From: an uncultured Candidatus Saccharibacteria bacterium
GTDB taxonomy: Bacteria > Patescibacteriota > Saccharimonadia > Saccharimonadales > Saccharimonadaceae
Reading direction: 5' to 3'
Assembly: GCA_938042065.1 (NCBI GenBank)
Contig: CALISG010000033.1
Coordinates: 1-5,839 of the forward strand
Length of the DNA stretch: 5,839 bases
Below, piece by piece: positions 1 to 5,656 of this stretch (within the stretch, counting starts at the first letter, position 1; every line of letters begins with the position of its first letter). The notes beneath the pieces were generated by a model. That model did no database searches. It saw nothing but the letters and a program-made list of their open reading frames with translations, and was not told the DNA's origin. A program made the position numbers and the translations under genes.

Positions 1-325
1 GCAACTCAACCGCTTTTTCTGGGCTGTCAATAATTGGCTGGTCGCTATCCAGCAAGTACCGCCGCGCCAGTTCCAAACTCGCCACAATCACCGGAATTTT
101 CGCTTCGCCCAAACCAACCACGCTGCGTAGATCATCATACGAAATATCGCCGCCCTTTTGGCGCAAAATTTTCAGCACCTCGCGCGCAATTTTACCGACA
201 TCCGCCTGTTTATTGCCACTGCCAATAATCGCCATCAACAGCTCTAAGTCGCTCAGCCGCGCCGTCCCGTAACGCGCCAATTTCTCGCGGGGACGGTCGT
301 TGGGATGACGATCAGACAGCTTCAT
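1..325 (-). CDS. radC: RadC-family protein, N-terminal part (gene runs off the window)
   Basis: The visible 108 codons begin MKLSDRHPNDRPREKL, followed by LARYGTARLSDLELLMAIIGSG and a helix-hairpin-helix-like DDLRSVVGLGEAKIPVI. This is the classic N-terminal domain of RadC (UPF0758): the DRPREKL start, the LSDxELL motif and the VxGLGxAKxxxI loop. The C-terminal JAB/MPN metalloprotease-like domain with its HxHPSGxxxPS motif would lie beyond position 1 and cannot be checked. RadC proteins were named for a DNA repair phenotype, but their biochemical role is unsettled. The ATG at 323-325 is chosen because the family starts here and because a TATAAT box lies 7 nt upstream, leaving no room for a Shine-Dalgarno. 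By hand count GC is about 54% (163 of the first 300 bases), clearly above the upstream genes. Family assignment is firm; completeness is unknown. Confidence 0.93.
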   Translation of the reverse strand, partial: MKLSDRHPNDRPREKLARYGTARLSDLELLMAIIGSGNKQADVGKIAREVLKILRQKGGDISYDDLRSVVGLGEAKIPVIVASLELARRYLLDSDQPIIDSPEKAVEL

Positions 326-332
326 ATATAAA

Positions 333-338
333 ATTATA
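333..338 (-). promoter_or_regulatory. -10 box of a leaderless-type radC promoter
   Basis: The minus strand carries a perfect TATAAT, with 7 nt between it and the radC ATG. Transcription normally starts 6-8 nt after the -10 box, so the predicted mRNA would begin at or within a base or two of the start codon. No Shine-Dalgarno is present between them. No good -35 hexamer is seen at 16-18 bp. The site lies in the 48-bp gap after the stop of the upstream gene, so radC probably has its own transcript in addition to any read-through. Confidence 0.6.
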
Positions 339-373
339 CTATGCTAATGAAATTATTACTTCTCTACACATAC

Positions 374-2536
374 TTAACTTCTAACGATATACCAAACCAT
401 CCAATAAAATGACCAGCTACCAAACGTTACCTTTTGGTAACGGCAGGCTATCGTAAATAAACCTACTCTAATTTTATAAGGACATGGTCGAGAGATTGGC
501 CCTTCAGGGTTAGGCGCGGGCATCTCGTTATCAACTTGTACGGTCGCAGACTTGCCGGCGTAACCGTCAGCTTTGACGCCTGTCACCGTGACTTTTCTGC
601 CCGTCGATACGTCTACATCGGTAATATCAAGTTGTCGCTGTTCACCAACAGCCCAACCAAGATTATTGTCATCCAGACGAATCAGCCAGCGCGAGGACAA
701 TTCGTCAACTGGCTGCCAATTTAGCCGAATCGTCGCCTTATTGCCATTTCGCTCAATAATTTTTGCCGAAACCTGAGGCGCTCCAGGACCAACAGGCAGA
801 TTGGGCTTTATGCCAACTTTAACAGGTGCCGATATGTTTGATACTGTGTCGTTATCAGCACTCATTCGCACTTGCATGATGCCATCAAACTTTTCATTAT
901 AGACATGGCTGGCAACCGGACTTGTTGTCGTTTGATCGATCTTACCATCACCATCAAAATCCCACTCGTACTTTGTGATACTACCATCAACTACGTACGA
1001 ATCACCGGCATCAAAGGTAATCTTCTGTCCAACCTCCGCATAATATTCGCCAATTTTCAGTTTGGCGTTCGGACGATTCTTAATTTTAGTTAAGGCTTTA
1101 CTTAGCGCAGCAATGGTGTCATTTTCACCACCGCTAACAATTACTTGGCCAGTGGTCTGGCTGGCCATATCCTCATACGAACCTTCCAGGTGTTTTTCTA
1201 CAACTGGATAAATATTGACTGGATCTATCTCCAACGAACGCTTAGCCACAGCCGCCACGGTCGAACCATCAACCTTATCTGGCTCGTGATAGCCAGCATC
1301 AGTCAACAAAATTATCGCTTTCGTCGCCTCCTTCTGCCATTTCATCTCATTCATCGCTACCATACTAGCGTGCAGTGCCGCCTCCGGATCATCGTCACCA
1401 CCTTCAATAGAGATATCTTCAAGCTTACCAAGCATGTCGGTAGTATCTGACTGCAAATCTGATAATTTCTTGGCAGTATATTCATCACCAGCATCACGAT
1501 ACACCACCAGCCCAACTCGTCCGTTCATTTCTTTGATTTTTGAACTATAATTTCTAATAAATGTTTTCATCTGGTCAATATATGGCGACATTGACCCAGT
1601 AGTATCCAAAACAAATACCACGTCAGTTCCAGTTGTGCCCATATTATTGTTTATAGGTTTGTCATTGATCTTTGTATCGCTTTGTGGAGTAGGAGCAGTC
1701 TTTATAACCTTTTTTAACCGGCTGGCCGCCTCGCGAACACCGTCGTCAATCGGCCCATTGGAATTGGCGTACTTACCATGACCCTCAACGTCCCAAACAA
1801 ACTTTGAACTGCCACAAACATAATCGTTAGCTAGACACCATAATCCGGTTTTTGAGTTATCTTCGTTCGGCAAAAACGGTTTTCGGGCACCAAGCGCGCC
1901 GTTGTCAACGTGGCAATTAGCAATTTCGCGCCGATAAGCTGATAATTTCTCGTTACGACAAGCTGGCGGAAATATCCCTTCGCCCTCTGGTAAATATAAT
2001 TTAGGATCACCGAATAACATATTAAAGACTATTTTATTCTTGACGCCAGACGAGATATTTGGTAATGCTTGGCCAACTACCTGCGCACCCTGTGAAATAC
2101 CGCCCAGAATGAAAAATTCGTTAGGACATTTTCGGTGACGAGCATCTAAATAAGCCTGCAATTCTGCGACACCTTGCCTTACACTCTTGCCATAATCATT
2201 CCCCATGCCGCCGCTAAGCTTGGCGCCAATAGCATTACCGTTCCAGACATTACTGACATCAACCGCTGGATATTGATTGCCGCCATAGCTTTCGCTACCA
2301 AGTTCGTAGAAGTTTAATTTAGATTCGTCGCCAATTCTAGATAGCAGCTGATTCCTAAAACGCGAGGTTTCATTTCTGTCTTGACCAACCTTTTGACCAG
2401 ACCCTCTAGCAAATACACCCGTAACTAGCGTGCATTTATTGTCAACATTCGCTGCTAAAGCATCAAAATTAGATACAAACACATTAAGAATCATAGACGC
2501 TATGAGTACGTAAATTATTGCAATTTGCTTATTCAT
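374..2536 (-). CDS. Secreted cutinase-like hydrolase fused to VWA, PKD and Fn3-like domains
   Basis: This 720-residue protein has an N-terminal signal peptide (about 1-28, hydrophobic core IAIIYVLIASMILNVFV, likely cleavage after ALA). Residues 34-280 are a cutinase-family alpha/beta hydrolase: the opening CTLVTGVFARGSGQ strand, the nucleophile elbow GGISQGAQV (Ser148), the acid in NDYVC (Asp238) and the base in EGHGKYA (His253). The pairs C35/C137, C193/C208 and C234/C241 could be disulfides. Residues about 303-485 are a von Willebrand factor A domain with an intact metal site (DTTGSM at 311-316, GGDDDPEA near 379-386, LTDAG at 411-415). Residues about 491-577 are a PKD domain (YEWDFDGDGKID at 523-534), and about 583-669 look like Fn3. 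A C-terminal tail has C685, C698 and an aromatic end. Cutinase relatives hydrolyse ester bonds in cutin, triglycerides or mycolic acid esters; the substrate here is not known. It follows the 152-residue gene by 51 bp, probably in one transcript. Single-domain cutinases are about 200-230 residues, so the fusion is unusual. Confidence 0.88.
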   Translation of the reverse strand: MNKQIAIIYVLIASMILNVFVSNFDALAANVDNKCTLVTGVFARGSGQKVGQDRNETSRFRNQLLSRIGDESKLNFYELGSESYGGNQYPAVDVSNVWNGNAIGAKLSGGMGNDYGKSVRQGVAELQAYLDARHRKCPNEFFILGGISQGAQVVGQALPNISSGVKNKIVFNMLFGDPKLYLPEGEGIFPPACRNEKLSAYRREIANCHVDNGALGARKPFLPNEDNSKTGLWCLANDYVCGSSKFVWDVEGHGKYANSNGPIDDGVREAASRLKKVIKTAPTPQSDTKINDKPINNNMGTTGTDVVFVLDTTGSMSPYIDQMKTFIRNYSSKIKEMNGRVGLVVYRDAGDEYTAKKLSDLQSDTTDMLGKLEDISIEGGDDDPEAALHASMVAMNEMKWQKEATKAIILLTDAGYHEPDKVDGSTVAAVAKRSLEIDPVNIYPVVEKHLEGSYEDMASQTTGQVIVSGGENDTIAALSKALTKIKNRPNAKLKIGEYYAEVGQKITFDAGDSYVVDGSITKYEWDFDGDGKIDQTTTSPVASHVYNEKFDGIMQVRMSADNDTVSNISAPVKVGIKPNLPVGPGAPQVSAKIIERNGNKATIRLNWQPVDELSSRWLIRLDDNNLGWAVGEQRQLDITDVDVSTGRKVTVTGVKADGYAGKSATVQVDNEMPAPNPEGPISRPCPYKIRVGLFTIACRYQKVTFGSWSFYWMVWYIVRS
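425..442 (-). repeat. Perfect 7-bp inverted repeat near the 3' end of the hydrolase gene
   Basis: CGTTACC and GGTAACG flank a 4-nt loop (TTTT on plus, AAAA on minus). On the mRNA strand the hairpin is followed only by TTTGG, so it is a poor intrinsic terminator. It lies inside the coding region about 50 nt before the stop, where it encodes part of the RYQKVTF stretch of the C-terminal tail. It could be a chance palindrome or an mRNA-stabilising 3' hairpin. Confidence 0.35.
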
Positions 2537-2540
2537 AAAA

Positions 2541-2551
2541 CTTCCGCTCCC
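2541..2551 (-). promoter_or_regulatory. Ribosome binding site of the cutinase-VWA gene
   Basis: The minus strand reads GGGAGCGGAAG just before the ATG. It offers either GGGAG at 10 nt or GGAAG at 4 nt from the start codon, both off the ideal spacing. This supports the ATG at 2534-2536, which also gives a proper signal peptide. No convincing promoter is seen in the 51-bp gap, which fits co-transcription with the upstream 152-residue gene. Confidence 0.5.
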
Positions 2552-2587
2552 ACAATTTGAAGTAATCTTAAGTATTAAAGTGTATAG

Positions 2588-3046
2588 TTAGTTGACATTA
2601 TCGACAAAACCCCCTTTCCTTACGTTTAACCCTACGTTTGTCACGTTGTCACGACGCGAAACATGTATTCTATACTGGTATCCATTTCTTTTTCCGCTAA
2701 ATTCACAGACATTAAGATTGTTGTTTTTGCACCTATCGTCTACGTCTAACAGCTCATCGTAACCAGCAAATTTTTTAATATCGTCATAATCTACAGATTT
2801 TTTATACTTCCACGACTTATAAACTTCTGGACAATTTCCCATCAAACATATTATTTTTGGCGTCACAACCTCACGCTCCGCCTCTTGCCAACCATCTAAC
2901 GGTTTAAAACTATCCGCCACCGCCTCAATGTCCTTCGTATCACCTTGCCAAGACAACGCATAAACCAACACTCCTGCTAAAGTCAGCAGGATAATAGCTG
3001 CAGATAATATCACTTTTTTGAGGTTAACCTTTTTATTGCTACTCAT
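2588..3046 (-). CDS. Membrane-anchored protein with four extracytoplasmic cysteines (function unknown)
   Basis: I do not recognise a family for this 152-residue protein. It begins with a lysine-rich cytoplasmic stub (MSSNKKVNLKK), then one transmembrane helix at about residues 12-31 (VILSAAIILLTLAGVLVYAL), which predicts an outside C-terminal domain. That domain (32-152) holds the region DGWQEAEREVVTPKIICLMGNCPEVYKSWKY split around two cysteine pairs, C67/C72 (CLMGNC) and C106/C114. They may form disulfides, which is inference. It ends with charged residues and no sorting motif. The start is fixed by an excellent Shine-Dalgarno (GAGGAGG, 6 nt upstream). It lies 1 nt after the stop of a small leader ORF and 51 bp before the secreted cutinase-VWA gene, so it may act with that protein at the cell surface, for example in anchoring, export or immunity; nothing in the sequence decides between these. 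It could also be a surface lipoprotein-like or pilin-like accessory, but no lipobox or pilin peptidase site is visible. Confidence 0.85.
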   Translation of the reverse strand: MSSNKKVNLKKVILSAAIILLTLAGVLVYALSWQGDTKDIEAVADSFKPLDGWQEAEREVVTPKIICLMGNCPEVYKSWKYKKSVDYDDIKKFAGYDELLDVDDRCKNNNLNVCEFSGKRNGYQYRIHVSRRDNVTNVGLNVRKGGFVDNVN

Positions 3047-3047
3047 A

Positions 3048-3137
3048 CTATACCTCCTCGCAATTAAAAAGCGCCCAAGGGGCGCTAAAATTCAAAATAG
3101 TTGGTGTATTCACTGGTGGCGTACCATCACAGGACAT
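3048..3137 (-). CDS. Candidate leaderless leader peptide, 29 residues (uORF)
   Basis: An ATG at 3135-3137 opens 29 codons starting MSCDGTPPVNTP and ending NCEEV, with TAG at 3048-3050. The ATG begins 6 nt after a perfect TATAAT, so the expected transcript would start on it and need no Shine-Dalgarno, the same layout seen at radC. Codons 18-23 (SAPWAL region) span the terminator-like hairpin, and the last codons form the Shine-Dalgarno of the next gene, which starts 1 nt after the stop. The peptide has no hydrophobic signal sequence, two cysteines and four prolines; I recognise no homologue. A short ORF can arise by chance, so the precise overlap with promoter, hairpin and Shine-Dalgarno is the evidence, not the length. 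The alternative is a non-coding leader or a 76-nt small RNA ending at the hairpin. Confidence 0.5.
   Translation of the reverse strand: MSCDGTPPVNTPTILNFSAPWALFNCEEV
3053..3059 (-). promoter_or_regulatory. Strong Shine-Dalgarno embedded in the end of the leader ORF
   Basis: GAGGAGG on the minus strand sits 6 nt before the ATG of the 152-residue gene. The same bases are the GAG GAG codons of the leader ORF, which ends GAG GAG GTA TAG and is followed by one base and then the ATG. A ribosome finishing the leader ORF would therefore stand directly on this initiation site. Confidence 0.85.
3066..3086 (-). terminator. Intrinsic terminator or attenuator hairpin
   Basis: On the minus strand AGCGCCC, loop CTT and GGGCGCT form a perfect 7-bp GC-rich stem followed by TTTT then AATT. 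It works only in the minus direction: the plus-strand reading is followed by A residues. It ends about 20 nt before the ATG of the 152-residue gene and about 90 nt after the stop of the 828-residue gene. It could simply end the upstream operon, but the promoter for the downstream gene appears to lie upstream of it, so transcription must read through it; this suggests attenuation. Confidence 0.75.
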
Positions 3138-3143
3138 ATATTT

Positions 3144-3172
3144 ATTATAACTTAAGGTTTTTACAATGTCTA
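3144..3172 (-). promoter_or_regulatory. Near-consensus sigma70-type promoter for the 152-residue gene operon
   Basis: TAGACA (3167-3172) and TATAAT (3144-3149) are separated by exactly 17 bp. The -35 differs from TTGACA at one base; the -10 is perfect. The predicted start lies at about 3137, coinciding with the ATG of the leader ORF. The first three bases of the -35 box are the TAG stop codon of the upstream 828-residue gene, so the promoter is packed against that gene's end. Confidence 0.75.
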
Positions 3173-5656
3173 ATTAGAAACACCAAGCGTACTTTCCCGC
3201 CTACTGCAAGCCACATAAACTGCTACTGCACCAACTAATTTTGTCAACCACGAAGCAACCTTGGTATTGCGACCATTTGAGATTTTGCTATTTTCTGGAT
3301 TTAGCTGGCTATCATCAGTCCATAACGCCGCTAAGGGATGAGCAAAAGCAACCTTATGTAGTTTTTCCGCCTGGCTGCCGCTATTATCATTTAGTTGGCA
3401 ATCCAGGTCATTGTCATTATTCATTTCTATTTGATCCGTATAGTCCGAAGTTGGTTGGCTGTGCAGACTGTCTACCTCGCTGCTAGCATGCTCATTCCTC
3501 AAATCAACGTATATTGTGTCGTTTTCGTTTGGCTGTATAATTCTTGTTTGTCGGGTTTTTTGACGTACTGTCTTGCCGTCTTCAAAGTCCGTTTGATTAA
3601 TCAATTGGTTTGACGCCTCATCCGGCTTAGGCCATAGTTCAGAGGTTTGTGTCTCGTCATATTCTTGCAAGCTGTTCGATGTCTCATCCAGTTTAGACAA
3701 TAACTCAGAATTCAAAGACCTGCTCGGTGGCAAGGCTGGATTTACCATCTCATCCAATTTTGGCCATCGCTCAGAGGACCGATCAGAACGCAATTGAAGA
3801 TTTATCTCAGTAGTATTTTTCGGCTCCAGGTCTTGCTCAATATCAGCTTTTGGTACTCGTTCGTTCTGCGGTAAAGTCGGCAAGTCATTATCGCTATCTA
3901 TTAATACTGCCTCACGCTGCATAGACTCGTCTCTATGGTTATTAGCAAAACTTTCTTCCCGGTCAACTACAAAGATTTCATTTTCGCTAGCCCAACCGGC
4001 AGTTTCTGCAGGCAATTTTACAGCAGGATTATTCGCAACCGTTTCTACCTGCTTTGTCTGATTAAACGCACTATCGCTGTAATGTATGTTAGGATTTTTA
4101 ACAACTGCTTTTTTTGACGGCGCACTTTCCTTCTCGGCAAGCTCTGCGGCTGAATCCTCTCCATCTGATGTATTTTGTACAGCGTTTACCGGTCGAGTTT
4201 CTGGCAGAGTTTTTCTGAAATAATCAACAGATTCAACCGCGGAAGGAGAGCTAATATTATCCTTTTTATCGTCAGCTAGCGGGTTTTGCTTATCTATCGA
4301 CGGAGTTTGAAACTCTAAAGACATCTCAGCTGAGACTTCAAAATCTGTTGATGAATCACTTTTAGGCTTAGTTATAATATTTTTGGGAGTAGTTTTTTTA
4401 AGTAGATTATTCTTTGTTCTAATAGGTTTTGGTTTTAGAGCTGGTGGCTCTTGCCTATTGCCTACTCTGTCGACCGCAGTAGAAGTCCCGCTGTCGGCTA
4501 AAGTATCATTAGCATCAATTAGCGTGCTTGATACTTTTTCTATCACTGGATCTTTCTGAGAGCGAGCTGTCGCAACAGTACTGCCAGTATCTTCTGGCTT
4601 AGGTATTTCAATCGCCTGATGAGTGTTGGCTGACGAGATTTGTTCAGTTGTATTAACAGCTGACGGCACCTCCTGGTCGGCATGTTTGTTTGAACGCTGA
4701 GCTGTTTGGGTAGCACGACGTATTGTTGCTGTTCGCTGATTAATAAGCTTATCCGAGTCATCCGCTGCACGGTCTGCTGCTAGCGGTAATTCATCTTGTT
4801 TGATGTGCTCATTGGTATTATCGCTGTCGATTTGCGCAAGAGGCTCTTTCGATACTTTAACAGCCGAAATGGAATTAGCCTCAAGATTAGCACCGCCATC
4901 ATCGCTGCTCGTTGTTTTTTTCACTACGTTAGCTGTAGGAGCTGCAGGCGATTGTTCTTCGTCTTTGCTATGCTTTTCATCGGCTTTGTAGTTCAAAGGT
5001 TCTGGTTCTTTTAACTCTGCAGTCTGAGACAGCGCTGCAGCCGGTTCTTTTTGCTTGTTAGACGACCGAGGAGATGTTTGAGTGTCTGTTAGCGGCTGTT
5101 TTTCTTCGGGTTCGGGTTTAGGCTTAGGTTCAGGTTCAAATACGCTTGAGCTATCGTTTATCGACTGTTCCTCCTCGGCAGCTAGCAGCTGCTCTCTACT
5201 GGCATCATCATCTGGCGTAGACTGCGCCCAGACAATCCTGCCTGGCTCTTCATCTTCGTCTTCTTGGAGTAATTGCTCTAGTGTACTGAGCTGCTCAGGT
5301 TGATCTTCGTTGTTTGATGCCATCATCTCTGCTTGACGTCTTTGGCAATCTTGCGCGAAAATGCAGCCAACACAGGCAATCGTTCCGAAATTTTTACACA
5401 TTGCCGGATCGACTGAATTCGATGTTTCTTTTGAATTATCACTATTGTTTATCGTGGTATCAAGCGTTTCTTCGCCATTTGCCACCGCCACCAAATCAAA
5501 ATCGTCCGCGCCAGCGGTAGTTGCCTCACTATCAATCCCCGTTGAAAAATCCTCATTTGCTGAACCGCCTATCGACGATGAAAATACATTAAACCCTCCG
5601 CCAGCCTCGCCTATTGTCGGCGCTCTGTCCACAACTGGTGCCGCCACCCTGCTCAT
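3170..5656 (-). CDS. Large disordered acidic protein with a four-Cys cluster and C-terminal hydrophobic segment
   Basis: No known fold is recognisable in this 828-residue protein. Almost all of it is low-complexity and predicted disordered: rich in Ser, Thr, Asp, Glu, Asn, Gln and Pro, with almost no aromatic residues. There is no signal peptide. Residues 87-104 contain CKNFGTIACVGCIFAQDC, a Cys cluster spaced C-x7-C-x2-C-x5-C, the only region that looks folded; metal or Fe-S binding is possible. Residues 174-185 are a Pro-Glu-Lys run (EPEPKPKPEPEE), 408-432 a basic Pro/Lys stretch, and 628-693 three tandem 22-residue repeats with the core SExWPKxDE. Near the end, about 801-817 (WLTKLVGAVAVYVAC) is a short hydrophobic segment with one Lys, followed by SRRE, which could anchor the protein at the membrane. 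The ATG overlaps the TGA of the upstream reductase (ATGA), with only a poor Shine-Dalgarno, so translation is probably coupled. It is a real gene by its length and its coupling, but its function is unknown. Confidence 0.87.
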   Translation of the reverse strand: MSRVAAPVVDRAPTIGEAGGGFNVFSSSIGGSANEDFSTGIDSEATTAGADDFDLVAVANGEETLDTTINNSDNSKETSNSVDPAMCKNFGTIACVGCIFAQDCQRRQAEMMASNNEDQPEQLSTLEQLLQEDEDEEPGRIVWAQSTPDDDASREQLLAAEEEQSINDSSSVFEPEPKPKPEPEEKQPLTDTQTSPRSSNKQKEPAAALSQTAELKEPEPLNYKADEKHSKDEEQSPAAPTANVVKKTTSSDDGGANLEANSISAVKVSKEPLAQIDSDNTNEHIKQDELPLAADRAADDSDKLINQRTATIRRATQTAQRSNKHADQEVPSAVNTTEQISSANTHQAIEIPKPEDTGSTVATARSQKDPVIEKVSSTLIDANDTLADSGTSTAVDRVGNRQEPPALKPKPIRTKNNLLKKTTPKNIITKPKSDSSTDFEVSAEMSLEFQTPSIDKQNPLADDKKDNISSPSAVESVDYFRKTLPETRPVNAVQNTSDGEDSAAELAEKESAPSKKAVVKNPNIHYSDSAFNQTKQVETVANNPAVKLPAETAGWASENEIFVVDREESFANNHRDESMQREAVLIDSDNDLPTLPQNERVPKADIEQDLEPKNTTEINLQLRSDRSSERWPKLDEMVNPALPPSRSLNSELLSKLDETSNSLQEYDETQTSELWPKPDEASNQLINQTDFEDGKTVRQKTRQTRIIQPNENDTIYVDLRNEHASSEVDSLHSQPTSDYTDQIEMNNDNDLDCQLNDNSGSQAEKLHKVAFAHPLAALWTDDSQLNPENSKISNGRNTKVASWLTKLVGAVAVYVACSRRESTLGVSN
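3578..3775 (-). repeat. Three tandem 66-bp repeats encoding 22-residue units
   Basis: The sequence ctcatcc on plus begins at 3617, 3683 and 3749, exactly 66 bp apart, each followed by a similar block. In protein the units are residues 628-649, 650-671 and 672-693, each starting SE(R/L)(W/L)(P/S)K(L/P)DE. The first nine residues are conserved and the rest diverged. No fourth copy is seen at 66 bp on either side. Confidence 0.85.

Noticed and set aside
1145..1450. Plus-strand 101-codon ORF opposite the VWA region
   Set aside because: It is antisense to a clearly folded VWA domain and has no family signature or ribosome site.
2552..2587. Separate promoter for the cutinase-VWA gene
   Set aside because: TATACA and TTTAAT pieces occur, but no -35 at a proper distance is seen, and the 51-bp gap with a read-through operon is simpler.
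3097..3134. Riboswitch-like leader (resemblance to fluoride riboswitch GATGG and GCC bases)
   Set aside because: The first GATGG-like piece is present but the second conserved segment (CTGATG...CTAC) and the pairing needed are missing. Only a 4-bp TGGT/ACCA pairing is seen.
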